Assembly (NCBI RefSeq): GCF_014138625.1
Contig: NZ_JACJHY010000025.1
Span: 1 to 64,000 of the forward strand
Source: Aminobacter ciceronei
GTDB taxonomy: Bacteria > Pseudomonadota > Alphaproteobacteria > Rhizobiales > Rhizobiaceae
Length of the DNA: 64,000 nt
Direction: 5' to 3'
Of this stretch, positions 20,812-29,353 are shown one piece after another (the stretch's first letter is position 1; each line of letters opens with the position of its first letter). A program made the translations under genes and the position numbers. The notes under the pieces are model-generated. The model was not told the origin of the DNA and searched no databases. It saw nothing but the letters and a program-made list of their open reading frames with translations.

Positions 20812-21957
20812 GCCGAGCAGGTTGTCGGCGACGCGGGCAAAGACACGCGCCCCGATCGGGATCAAATCGTCGGGAAAGTCGTAGTCGGGATTGTGCAGCG
20901 ACGGGTGGGTGGTGCCGGCGCCGAGGAAAAACATCGCCGAACTGGCCGAGCGGCCGAACAGCCCGAAATCTTCCGATGCCCGCATCGGCAGCGCCTCTTC
21001 GCTGTGGCTTATGCCCTCCTCGTCCAGCGCCTGCCTGAGATGTTCGACGGCGTCTTCGGCATTGACGCTGGCGACGAAAATCTCGTGGTAGCTGACGGCG
21101 TGGTCGAGGCCAGACGCCGCTGCCGTCGTCGCCACCAGCTGTTCGGCAGCCTGGCACAGGCTCGCCATGGCGTCGTCCTGCCGGGTCCGCAGGCACGCCC
21201 ACACCTCGGCATAGCCCGGGGCGATGCCGAACACCGCCTCGCCCATCGTCGCATGCGTGACGGTGACCATGCGAAAGCCGTCGTCGGCAAATGTCTCGCT
21301 GCCCAGGCCGGGAAATGCGGTGATCAGCTCCGCCACGGCGAGGCGCGGCGAGGTGCCGGTCTCGGGCATCGAGGAATGCGCGGTCTTGCCCGTCAGCCGC
21401 ACCCGCATGCCGCGCGAGGCACAGTTGACGGTGCCGGCCTTGAGGCGGACCTCGCCAAGCGGCACGCCGGGCAGATTGTGCAGCGAAAAGGCAAAGTCCG
21501 GCGCGATCTCCTGATAACGCGGATCAGTGACGACGGCGGCCGCCCCGTCGCCGGTTTCTTCGGCCGGCTGGAACATCAGCACGACACGGCCGCGTGCCGG
21601 GCGTTGCCGCCCGAAGCGCCGGCCGAGCCCGGCAACGATCGCCATATGCCCGTCATGGCCGCACATATGCGACTTGCCAGGCACAAGCGAGGCATGCGCC
21701 ACCTCAGACAGCTCCTCGATCGGCAGCGCATCGAGCTCGCAGCGAAACAGCACCGTCGGCCCCGGTGCTGCACCGTCATAGACCAAAGCGACGCCATGTC
21801 CGCCGATCCCGGTCAGCACCGTGTCGGGCCCGCTGTCGCGCAGAAACGCCACCACCGCTGCTGCGGTGTCTTCTTCCTCGTTGGAGATCTCGGGCTGCTG
21901 ATGCAAAAGCCTGCGCCAGGCCGTCAGTTCGACAAGGTCGTGATTGGTCAGGGTCAA
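20809..21957 (-). CDS. M20 family amidohydrolase
   Basis: The 382-residue protein belongs to the metal-dependent M20D group of N-acyl amino acid/hippurate hydrolases. Metal ligands are visible as MCGHDGHMAI (about 98-107) and PAEETGDGAAAV (about 130), with the later DFAFSLHNLPG histidine and the C-terminal MRASEDFG glutamate. The only start that keeps the conserved RRLLHQQPEISNEE beginning is a TTG at 21957, with GGGAG 12 bases upstream. The substrate is unknown; an N-acetyl sugar or amino acid derivative is possible given the nearby sialic acid genes. Confidence 0.88.
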   Translation of the reverse strand: MTLTNHDLVELTAWRRLLHQQPEISNEEEDTAAAVVAFLRDSGPDTVLTGIGGHGVALVYDGAAPGPTVLFRCELDALPIEELSEVAHASLVPGKSHMCGHDGHMAIVAGLGRRFGRQRPARGRVVLMFQPAEETGDGAAAVVTDPRYQEIAPDFAFSLHNLPGVPLGEVRLKAGTVNCASRGMRVRLTGKTAHSSMPETGTSPRLAVAELITAFPGLGSETFADDGFRMVTVTHATMGEAVFGIAPGYAEVWACLRTRQDDAMASLCQAAEQLVATTAAASGLDHAVSYHEIFVASVNAEDAVEHLRQALDEEGISHSEEALPMRASEDFGLFGRSASSAMFFLGAGTTHPSLHNPDYDFPDDLIPIGARVFARVADNLLG

Positions 21958-22464
21958 TTCGAACGTCTCCCGCTTCTGGTCATGCTAGTCATGACGGCCG
22001 GTCGGCTCCGGAGGCTGCGACCACCATGCTCCCCACCTCACGACCATAGCCGCTTCGGTTCGATCCTGCATGAGGCGGCAACAGCTTGCCGGAATTGACA
22101 CTCACCCCTTGCGCAAAACCAATGCGACAGCGCGGGTTTGCGGCTTGAGCCAGCACAGCCCCTTTCAGCGGGTGGGCCGCTCTTTGCGCAAACGTTCCTG
22201 TCTGGAATGGGACGGTCGCGACCGACAGGCCGAACGCCTGGTCGATGAGCATCCGGCCGGCAGCTCGTTCGGCGACGGGATGCCGGCGAGCGCGCGGCAG
22301 GCCCGGCCAGTTCCGCATTTCAGGATCAGACGCGTGGTCGTTCGGCTTGCGGCCCCGGAACGGTCGCTCTCCAGGCAACCTCGTCCGCCGGCACCGGCGT
22401 TGTCGCCGGCAGGCCCTTGGCCTAAGATGAGCCCGTCATGGAACTCCTCAGCTCAGAGGATGCG
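21958..22464. other. No recognisable gene; upstream region of the ankyrin-cytochrome gene
   Basis: Open frames in this stretch on both strands are arginine-rich shadows without ribosome-binding sites. It presumably holds the promoters for the ankyrin-cytochrome gene and for the M20 gene, but no convincing -35/-10 pair was found. Confidence 0.4.
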
Positions 22465-23373
22465 ATGATCAAGCAGGCACGCATGTGGATGATAGGGGCT
22501 TCGGCGGCCCTCTGGCTTGTTGCGCTGCCGGCCCAGGCGAACGAGCTGGGCGATCTTGTCAGGAGCGGCGACGTCGCGGCGGTGACCTCGGCCCTGGACA
22601 AGGGTGCGGCCATCGACGAAATCGACGGTGTGACAGCGCTCTACATCGCCTGCGAAACCGGAAATGCCGCGCTGGCCGAGCTGCTGATCACGCGTGGCGC
22701 CGACGTCAATCTCCCCGTCAGCTGGCAAAGAACGCCGCTCTACGCCGCCACCAAGGCCGGCTTTGCCGACATCGTCAAGCTGCTGCTCGGCCATGGCGCC
22801 GATCCCAACCAGTTGGCGAAAGCACAGACCCCGCTGCATGTGGCGGCCGAGGCCGGCTGCCTTGCCTGCGTGACCTCGCTCGTCGAGGCCGGCGCCGAGG
22901 TCAATGCACTGACCTCGAACGGCAGTCCGCCCATCCATCTGGCCAAGCTCGCCGGCCACGACGACGTCGTCGCCTATCTCACCAGTCACGGCGCCCACGG
23001 ACCTGATATCGCTGCGATTTCGCCACGACTTGCCTCGGCAAATGCGCAATCGGGCAAGGACATTTTCGCCACGACCTGCGCGGCCTGCCATCTGGCAGCA
23101 CCTGGGCTCAAGATTCCGAAACGCGCCAATCTGTGGGGCATCGTCGGACGGCCGAAGGGTTCGGAGAGCGACGTCGCCTATTCGGCGAGCCTGAAGCAGG
23201 CCGGAGGCGTCTGGGGCTTCGAGGAGCTCAATTCCTTCATCGCCAACCCCGCCCTCACCTTGCCTGGAACCGACATGTCGTTCCCCGGCCTGGCCGACGA
23301 AAACCAGCGCGCCGATCTCATCGCCTATCTCCGCACCCTGAGCGAGACACCGCTGCCGCTTCCCGGCAAGTGA
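22465..23373 (+). CDS. Exported ankyrin-repeat / cytochrome c fusion
   Basis: The protein has 302 residues. An N-terminal signal peptide (MWMIGASAALWLVALPAQA) sends it to the periplasm. Four ankyrin repeats follow (GVTALYIACETGNAALAELL, RTPLYAATKAGFADIVKLLL, QTPLHVAAEAGCLACVTSLV, SPPIHLAKLAGHDDVVAYL). A mono-haem cytochrome c domain follows from about 200, with the haem motif CAACH and a distal GTDMSFPGL methionine. Ankyrin repeats on an exported cytochrome suggest docking to a partner electron donor or acceptor. The ATG at 22465 is chosen because it directly precedes the signal sequence. Confidence 0.85.
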   Translation: MIKQARMWMIGASAALWLVALPAQANELGDLVRSGDVAAVTSALDKGAAIDEIDGVTALYIACETGNAALAELLITRGADVNLPVSWQRTPLYAATKAGFADIVKLLLGHGADPNQLAKAQTPLHVAAEAGCLACVTSLVEAGAEVNALTSNGSPPIHLAKLAGHDDVVAYLTSHGAHGPDIAAISPRLASANAQSGKDIFATTCAACHLAAPGLKIPKRANLWGIVGRPKGSESDVAYSASLKQAGGVWGFEELNSFIANPALTLPGTDMSFPGLADENQRADLIAYLRTLSETPLPLPGK

Positions 23374-23517
23374 GTGGCTGACAGGCTGAAATGCGAACGC
23401 GCTGCAGGTTTCCCGAACGGCCCGTGTGTCACCGGCATGGCCGGTCCAGACGGCGGCGACATGCAGATCCGTAAGCCGACAGCCGGCAAGCGGCGCTCTA
23501 GTTCAAATGGGAAGCTG

Positions 23518-23700
23518 TCACGATTTCTGCTTGGGCTTCGCTGGTGCCGGCTTCTTGCGGATGCGCATGCCCCGCCCTTCCGGATTTTCGATCTCGAAGA
23601 CATTGGTTCCGCGGACGAGATCGCTGAGCTTGCGGAAGCCGAAATTGCGGGGATCGAAGTCGGAGGGGACGCTTTGCGCACTATTTCGGATGTTCCGTCA
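23518..23700 (-). pseudogene. C-terminal remnant of a NYN/LOTUS (OST-HTH) protein
   Basis: The minus strand reads PSDFDPRNFGFRKLSDLV followed by FEIENPEGRGMRIRKKP and a lysine/proline tail to the TGA at 23518-23520. This is the end of the LOTUS/OST-HTH domain found after NYN nuclease domains in LabA-like proteins. The reading frame meets a stop just upstream, near 23700, and the rest of the gene is missing. The break coincides with the start of the lower-GC island, so the island or a deletion cut this gene. Confidence 0.75.
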
Positions 23701-23802
23701 GCCTCTGACACTTACTGAAAGCTGCCGTTTCCTAATGCTCTCCGCTGGTTCAACGTTGAGACAACGTTGTGCGATCTGGCGCGAATCTGCTCAGCTATCG
23801 AA

Positions 23803-24690
23803 ATGTCCAGCAACAGAGCACCTCACCGGCACCATTACATTCCCCGGATGATCCTGAAGAATTTTCTTAATGATCGCGGTGGCCTGTACTTTTGGCGTCG
23901 TGAGTTTCCTGTTGGGCACGTAAGGACCACTACACCGGCGAACCTGTTCCTTGAAGATGACCTTTACACCGTCATCGGCGATGAGGGCGAACGTGACTCT
24001 TCTTTGGAGCATGGCTTCTCGAAGCTGGAGGCTGCAGGCGCACACTTTCTCCGGCAACTCCTTGATATCGTCAGGTCCGGCAAGAAACCGCATATGGGAG
24101 AGGACGTCTGGGAGTTCCTCCAGCTGTTCCGATATTACTCGGACAAGCGCTCTGCAGCTTGGCACTCGCGCTTCTTAAGCGACGAGGAGTTCAATGCCGT
24201 CTTGGAAGAGGTCGCCAATAAGCCGCACGTGACGGATGCCGACCGCGCGTGGTTGGCCAACCCGAAGGATGTCGACAGGATCAAGAGGAACTCTCGCATC
24301 GCCGCGCAAGCAACTGGTCCCACGGAAGAGCTCCTTGAGGCGATGCGCGGCCGCGGACTGGCGATATACATAGCACCTCGATCCGCCTCCTTCGTGCTCG
24401 GCGATCACCCCACGGCAGTGGCCAAGATTGGATCCGCAACCGAAGGGGCGTTTGGTGGCAAGCTCTCGTTCATGCCGATCGCGAGCGACGTTGCGCTCGG
24501 TTACTCTTGGCAACCCAGGACAGTGCACCTGGAGCAGCTTACCAGACCGCAGCTGCGGACGATGAACGAGGCCATGACAAGACAGTCAGAGATGATAGCC
24601 GGCCGATCACAGGCGCTTGTCGCCTCGCTGTCCCGTGTGAGTTATGAGACGCCCGAATACTTCACCACGTCGGACTATGTTTTTGAATGA
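23803..24690 (+). CDS. DUF4238 protein
   Basis: The 295-residue protein starts HHYIPRMILKNFLNDRGGLYFW, cited by its key HHYIPRMILKNF motif, which defines DUF4238, a family predicted to be metal-dependent and often found in defence or mobile islands. The central part has conserved FLEDDLYT and EVLEHGFSKLE-like residues (SSLEHGFSKLEAAG), and the C-terminal part FVLGDHPTAVA. No signal or membrane segment. The ATG at 23803 is preferred to the upstream in-frame start at 23767. Codon use is less GC-biased than in flanking genes, suggesting transfer. Function unknown. Confidence 0.8.
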   Translation: MSSNRAPHRHHYIPRMILKNFLNDRGGLYFWRREFPVGHVRTTTPANLFLEDDLYTVIGDEGERDSSLEHGFSKLEAAGAHFLRQLLDIVRSGKKPHMGEDVWEFLQLFRYYSDKRSAAWHSRFLSDEEFNAVLEEVANKPHVTDADRAWLANPKDVDRIKRNSRIAAQATGPTEELLEAMRGRGLAIYIAPRSASFVLGDHPTAVAKIGSATEGAFGGKLSFMPIASDVALGYSWQPRTVHLEQLTRPQLRTMNEAMTRQSEMIAGRSQALVASLSRVSYETPEYFTTSDYVFE

Positions 24691-25008
24691 CACAGCATTT
24701 TGGCTGCTATGCCATCTGGGATCGCTCTGCATGGAACGTCGATAGTGTTCCACGTTCGGTGGTCTATCTGTGACCCGACCGCATCCTGAGCAAACCGCTC
24801 GGTGCAGTCTTGAAGACTGCCACCATTGTCGGGGACGGCAGCGCGCACCAAGCCGGCCAGAGACCTCCACACATGGCCTGCGATTATGCTAATGTTGGGG
24901 CCTGCTTCGATCGGATTGAACATCTCGTCGCAACTCGCGCGAAGCTCCCGAACTGCGTGACGCTAGAATGTCTCGGCATACATGGCACACGACACACGCG
25001 TCGTGCAA
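24691..25008. other. No recognisable gene between convergent island genes
   Basis: This convergent intergenic stretch has no frame with a credible start and no clear terminator hairpin. Nothing was identified. Confidence 0.4.
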
Positions 25009-25761
25009 TCACGCCGTCGACAATGATCGTCGGTTCACGGTTCTAACTTCGCTAACACCTATTGCGAGATGAAGCTCGGCAGACCTCGCTCCTCGCTCAT
25101 CCTCTTCGATCGAAGCCAGCCAGAACCAGGGCAGGCGGCACGCGCACTGATGGCCTATGTCGCTGTCGTCATCCTCGGGGACGTAGAGAATCTGACGGCA
25201 GGTAGCGCAAGAAACATGAAACTTCCGACAACGATCACATTTGCCCACGCTGTGAACGAACGTCATGCGGGTTGGGGTACCGTCAGGCGCCACAAGACCG
25301 AGAGAGATCTCCGGGTAACCGTCCCAGAAGACGCGTCCATATTTACAGCCGAGGCGAACGCAGCGTGGCCAAGTTCTCGGATCGAAACTCTCAAGACGAT
25401 CGAGCGGCAAAAGGCGGATGCTCACTGCCGATTGGGCGCGCTTCTCCGCCGCAGCCGTATGCCCATTGGGGCAAACGAGATAGCCATGAGTGGCCCCGAC
25501 GTCTTCCATCATCCCTCGAAAGGATTCTACCTCCTTTACATCGATCTTCCGCTTCCGTCGCTTTGCGTCGACTATGATCCGCCGACTGTTGTCGGTATCG
25601 TGCCGCGCTTCGATTAAAACGTCGATCTGACGCGGGATGCCCGTAATGCGCCCAAGGACCGAAGCGTTTGGCGTCACGCAGAATTCCGTCGACAACTGGT
25701 CGGCCATCAGCCGAGCAACCAAGCGTTCATAGCGTTTCCAGTCCTCCAACTCGTCTCCCAT
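25009..25761 (-). CDS. Mrr-like restriction endonuclease with zinc ribbon
   Basis: The 250-residue protein has a PD-(D/E)XK nuclease core of Mrr type: RQIDVLIEA followed by RRIIVDAKRRKRKID, giving the D ... DxK catalytic pattern, then KEVESFRGMMEDVGATHGYLV. Residues 170-215 carry several cysteines (CDRCRKFHVSCATCRQ) that look like a zinc ribbon. Mrr-type nucleases typically cut modified or foreign DNA. It is the last gene of a five-gene minus-strand cluster with HNH, methyltransferase and Vsr genes, which supports a restriction role. Confidence 0.75.
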   Translation of the reverse strand: MGDELEDWKRYERLVARLMADQLSTEFCVTPNASVLGRITGIPRQIDVLIEARHDTDNSRRIIVDAKRRKRKIDVKEVESFRGMMEDVGATHGYLVCPNGHTAAAEKRAQSAVSIRLLPLDRLESFDPRTWPRCVRLGCKYGRVFWDGYPEISLGLVAPDGTPTRMTFVHSVGKCDRCRKFHVSCATCRQILYVPEDDDSDIGHQCACRLPWFWLASIEEDERGARSAELHLAIGVSEVRTVNRRSLSTA

Positions 25762-25852
25762 CGTGATAGCCTCCCAGGTAGTGCCGGATGTGGCAGCTAT
25801 GGCATTCCCTGCAAAACCTGATTAGTCAAAACGTGGCATCTCTGTCGAAAAA

Positions 25853-26845
25853 TTATGTGATGAAGACCTCGGCCCGGTGGTGCTCCATGTACCAACGCTG
25901 CCCTTCATTTAGTCCTGCGCTCCCCCAAGGCATGGGAGCCTCCGCAAAGCCAAATTGCTTGTGAACCAGATGCTCAAAGCCAAGTCGACGCATGTCAGCG
26001 TGATCTACGCGCTGTGATACTAATATGCCGCCGTCGTTTGAGAAGCTTATGAACCCGCGGTCGAAAAGAAGGTCGGCGTCGGGCGTGAGAAGAAGGCCGT
26101 TGTGTCCATCAAGTCGCTCGTCCGCTGAGCTGCAGTTACGCCACGGCTTTATGTGACTCGCGATAAGCAGCGAGGGGTTAGTAACCCCCGTGAGGCGACA
26201 AGATCGCTCTATCCGTTCTACATTTGATCGGAAGACACCTTGCCCTCGACGCGCCATGACGACACTTCTCCGTACCGTGTCGTCTAGTGCCAAGTCGAGC
26301 GCAATACTTCGCTCTGCAACATCATCGAGTAGTTCGCTCACCACCTCGAAACTCAGGCTGTTTGATCCACCCCGCGCAAGGGCAATCTGGTCGAACACAG
26401 CACTGGCAACAATCACATCGAATGCAGCTTGGGGAATCTGGGCGAGGTACGCCTTTTGATTCCCGTTTCCTGTCATCGGGTGAATTGGCGAATATCGGGT
26501 GGGCAGATGTCTCCCCAAAGCGCCAATGAGTGTTTTCGGCCGTATGGCTGGAATGAGGGGAACCCAATAGACGGGGAGCAGCCACCCCTCACGATTCCAA
26601 TAAACGCCCGCGTTGCCGAATTCCTCCGGTTTAGGTGCAGTGAACGCAAATTCGGTCACGCGACCAACGTAGCGGATCTCCTGATTAGCATAGGAAAGCA
26701 CAAGATCACCAGGTGATGCACGGCGCATATTATTGTAGAATTCGCTCCGCTTTCCATCACTCTCTGTTTTCGGTGACCACAAGTAGCGACCTTCGATTTC
26801 TTGTCGAGCTGTCTGCTTATGATTTACCCACCAATGGCTTGGCAT
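25853..26845 (-). CDS. EVE-like domain + HNH endonuclease
   Basis: The 330-residue protein has an N-terminal PUA/EVE-like domain (HWWVNHKQTARQEIEG, GDLVLSYANQEIRYVGRV, GWLLPVYWVPL). EVE domains bind modified bases in several restriction systems. Residues 225-290 form an HNH nuclease of the HNH_2 type: LLIASHIKPW and GLLLTPDADLLFDRGFISF hold the metal and catalytic residues. A modification-dependent nuclease is the natural reading. It lies 27 bases after the preceding gene, in the same operon as the truncated cytosine methyltransferase. Confidence 0.8.
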   Translation of the reverse strand: MPSHWWVNHKQTARQEIEGRYLWSPKTESDGKRSEFYNNMRRASPGDLVLSYANQEIRYVGRVTEFAFTAPKPEEFGNAGVYWNREGWLLPVYWVPLIPAIRPKTLIGALGRHLPTRYSPIHPMTGNGNQKAYLAQIPQAAFDVIVASAVFDQIALARGGSNSLSFEVVSELLDDVAERSIALDLALDDTVRRSVVMARRGQGVFRSNVERIERSCRLTGVTNPSLLIASHIKPWRNCSSADERLDGHNGLLLTPDADLLFDRGFISFSNDGGILVSQRVDHADMRRLGFEHLVHKQFGFAEAPMPWGSAGLNEGQRWYMEHHRAEVFIT

Positions 26846-26872
26846 ACTGGTTAGACATCAATCATCGACGCG

Positions 26873-27946
26873 TCACCGATCTCGCTTTGTTGGCGGGGCT
26901 GGCGTTCCAGCAAAATCAAGTCCAACTCGGGTCATTGTGGCACCAAGTCGATGGGTCAAATTCAATGCATATTCATACCGAAGTTGCCCAACAACCTTGG
27001 CATGTTGTTTTTCCGATACAAGTCGTGTCTTACCCATCTTTGTGACGAACACGTCAAACTCAAAATCAACACCAAATTCACCGAGCTTATCAGCATAGAG
27101 TATTTGCCAATCAGGTGCGGAATTTTCCCCTTCTGGCTTATTGAAACAGAAGCCGGAAACCGAACTCTGTGATTGAATAAATATATACCTGTTTGATTGA
27201 ATATCCTTTGGCGTAGACCTACCATCCTTCAATGGTACAAGTTTTACCGCAACAAATGGAAGCCTCCCGCCAAATACTGATCGACGTTCTTCCGACAATT
27301 GCGCAGGAACCATATCACAAGCAGGAGATAGACAGATCCAATATTCATCTTTGGCTTTAAAAACATGACCAGTGTTTAAATGCCATCCTTCAGGATCTTT
27401 GCTACACACAAAAGCATTGTGTTCGTGCTCGGCTTTTGATCGCGTAGCTGCATCCGTAAGGTCGATCTTGAAATGACCAAAGCAGATCTCTCCGGCGTCC
27501 CTCTGGGCCTCCATCTCAATCAACTTGTCCGCGAATTTTTGGACAGGTTGCAGAACAGCACCCATTAGCCGCTCTGAATGGCGCGACACAGCCTCAGCAA
27601 TAAGCCATCGCCGCTCTACGCCATTCGCCGTCAACAGACGCTTGTACCAATGAGCGAGAGCGTGCTGATTGCTAAGTGCCTTGGTCTGCGCAAGTACTCC
27701 CAATTCATCCATCTCTGCGCGTATGCGAGCCAACAACAGTCTAGATGGTTGCGGATTCCAAGCATACAAAGCGGCCTGAAGCTCGGAGATTAGGTCTTCG
27801 CGATCAGCCTTATTGGAGAAGGCAATGAAGAGGGATTCGGACTTAATCCAGTGCACCCCTTCGCTGGCCCAATGTAGACGCTCAAACAAAGTCTTGCTGA
27901 AATCACGTTTGAGTTTTTGCTCGATCGACGCCAACAACCTGCACAA
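26873..27946 (-). CDS. Defence-island protein, probably missing its N-terminal domain
   Basis: The 357-residue frame begins at a TTG at 27946, two bases after the methyltransferase stop, and remains open upstream across the methyltransferase end in another frame. It looks like the C-terminal half of larger receiver-domain-like island proteins: a helical middle, then FGHFKIDLTDA ... WICLSPACDMVPAQL, a motif region often written CL(S/T)xxCD. No receiver domain is present here. AT-rich codon use differs strongly from the chromosome. I cannot assign a biochemical function. It may be a broken gene. Confidence 0.55.
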   Translation of the reverse strand: MCRLLASIEQKLKRDFSKTLFERLHWASEGVHWIKSESLFIAFSNKADREDLISELQAALYAWNPQPSRLLLARIRAEMDELGVLAQTKALSNQHALAHWYKRLLTANGVERRWLIAEAVSRHSERLMGAVLQPVQKFADKLIEMEAQRDAGEICFGHFKIDLTDAATRSKAEHEHNAFVCSKDPEGWHLNTGHVFKAKDEYWICLSPACDMVPAQLSEERRSVFGGRLPFVAVKLVPLKDGRSTPKDIQSNRYIFIQSQSSVSGFCFNKPEGENSAPDWQILYADKLGEFGVDFEFDVFVTKMGKTRLVSEKQHAKVVGQLRYEYALNLTHRLGATMTRVGLDFAGTPAPPTKRDR

Positions 27947-27948
27947 AA

Positions 27949-28332
27949 CTAGACGTTCTTGAACGCCGTCCCATCCGGCGGCCTGACATTCGGCATGGAA
28001 TTGAAGTAGATGTGTATGAGGTCATTACGCTCGTCCGCAACACCAGCATCTTTAATTCTATGTGCGGAAAATCCTTGACACGGAGGCCCCCCGAGCAAGA
28101 GATCGCAGTTCTCCCCGTCCTTAAAAACCTGTTCGCGCTCTGCCTCAGGCGGCATAGTTGAAATGTCACCTTCGCGCAGAACTGGAGGTTCCTCAACATC
28201 GCAAAGATTGTTTCGATAGGTGGATGCCGCGTGCCGGTTGTTTTCAATTGCCAGCTTTATTGCGAAGCCTGCCTGCCTCGCAGCCAACGAAAACCCCCCA
28301 GCGCCAGCAAACAGATCGACGCAACTAAGCAT
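27949..28332 (-). pseudogene. Truncated DNA cytosine-5 methyltransferase
   Basis: Only 127 residues remain from the ATG at 28332. Motif I (VDLFAGAGGFSLAARQAGF) and the catalytic motif IV (LLGGPPCQGFSAH) are intact, but the frame ends shortly after RNDLIHIYF with no ENV motif, no motif VIII-X and no target recognition domain. A normal enzyme of this family is 300-450 residues. The sequence after RNDL does not look like a methyltransferase, so a deletion probably fused its start to another gene. It is very unlikely to methylate DNA. The neighbouring vsr gene is the expected partner of a Dcm-type enzyme. Confidence 0.85.
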
Positions 28333-28475
28333 CAAATTCGGACCAGCCAAGTAGTGGCTTTGCCGCCAACATATTGAACATCACGCAAAATCCCCCATCC
28401 CCGGCGGCACATACTAGCGCCGCGGGCCATGAGTGTCGAGATGTTTGTCGACTGTTTAACTGAAAGTTCGGACAG

Positions 28476-28889
28476 TCAACTCTTCCCTTTTAGCAGATCA
28501 ACAATTCTCTTTGATAGTGCCTCTTCGTTCCTTGCTTCGCATTCCCAAATGACTGCAACCGTCCAGCCAAGAGCGGAAAGCTCACGCTCCACGATACGGT
28601 CTCTCTCGATATTTCGTGCAAATTTCTGTTTCCACCTTTCTGCATTGGTGGCAGGTTGGCTAGCGCGCTTACAGCCCGGGTGCCGATGCCAAAAGCAACC
28701 ATGGACAAACATGGCGGTCTTGTATCGAGGAAGGAGCACGTCGGGTGTGCCTGGCAAATCGCGACGGTGAATCCGAAACCGGAATCCTAGTCGATGAAGC
28801 GCCCGGCGCACCCGCATTTCCGGAGCGGTATCCTGCCCCCGAATTCGTCGCATCAAGTCTCGGCGAGCGGCGGCCGAAAGGTGATCCAT
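28476..28889 (-). CDS. vsr: Very-short-patch mismatch endonuclease Vsr
   Basis: The 137-residue protein from the ATG at 28889 (MDHLSAAARRDLMRRIRGQD) has the full Vsr set: RIRGQDTAPEMRVRRALHRLGFRFRIH by its ends RIRGQDT and GFRFRIH, LPGTPDVLLPRYKTAMFVHG with the catalytic aspartate, and CFWHRHPGC and WKQKFARNIERD. Vsr nicks T:G mismatches left by deamination of 5-methylcytosine, so it normally accompanies a cytosine methyltransferase. Here that partner downstream is truncated. Confidence 0.93.
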   Translation of the reverse strand: MDHLSAAARRDLMRRIRGQDTAPEMRVRRALHRLGFRFRIHRRDLPGTPDVLLPRYKTAMFVHGCFWHRHPGCKRASQPATNAERWKQKFARNIERDRIVERELSALGWTVAVIWECEARNEEALSKRIVDLLKGKS

Positions 28890-28979
28890 CTGAAGCCCCA
28901 CGGAGGTTCCAATTCTCGCTCGGTCGCAGCAAGTACGAGGGCTATTTCCTTGCCCCCTCTGCGGCTTCAGCAGCAGCAA

Positions 28980-29353
28980 GAGCCAAGTCGAGCATTGCCT
29001 AGTTTCGCAGCTTTCTGTGAGGGATCAACCCAGTGCCGCATACGCGCTTCCACTGAATGAGCAGGACCGCTTCTGAATCCGAGGTGCTCACCTTTACCTA
29101 ATGCGGCGAGCGCAGAAAGCCACTTCGCACGCGACCAGCGGTAGCCAATCTAGATTTGCCCGCCTTGAAGTCGGCCAATCGCAGTGGTCTGCTAAAGGAC
29201 ACAGCCGCACTAAAGTCCCTGACTATGTGATACCTTACCCGCTCAGCTCCGGCGTCATGACGACCACGGGGGAGGTGCATTGTCGTGCCCCTTGTCGTTA
29301 TGTTGGCTGATCGAAGACCCGCCGGGGCCAACCCAAACTCCCCGCCATCCCCC
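28980..29353. other. No recognisable gene at the island/phage-region junction
   Basis: The sequence between the vsr region and the first phage-like gene has only short arginine- and proline-rich frames. It may include the junction between two independent insertions. No tRNA fragment or clear direct repeat was found. Confidence 0.35.

Noticed and set aside
22070-22468. 132-residue frame upstream of the ankyrin-cytochrome gene
   Set aside because: Arginine- and serine-rich with no ribosome-binding site; it overlaps the true gene start in another frame.
28980-29353. tRNA or attachment site at the island/phage junction
   Set aside because: No cloverleaf, no TTCGA-type T-loop in a correct context and no direct repeat pair to 23.7 or 42.1 kb was found by eye.
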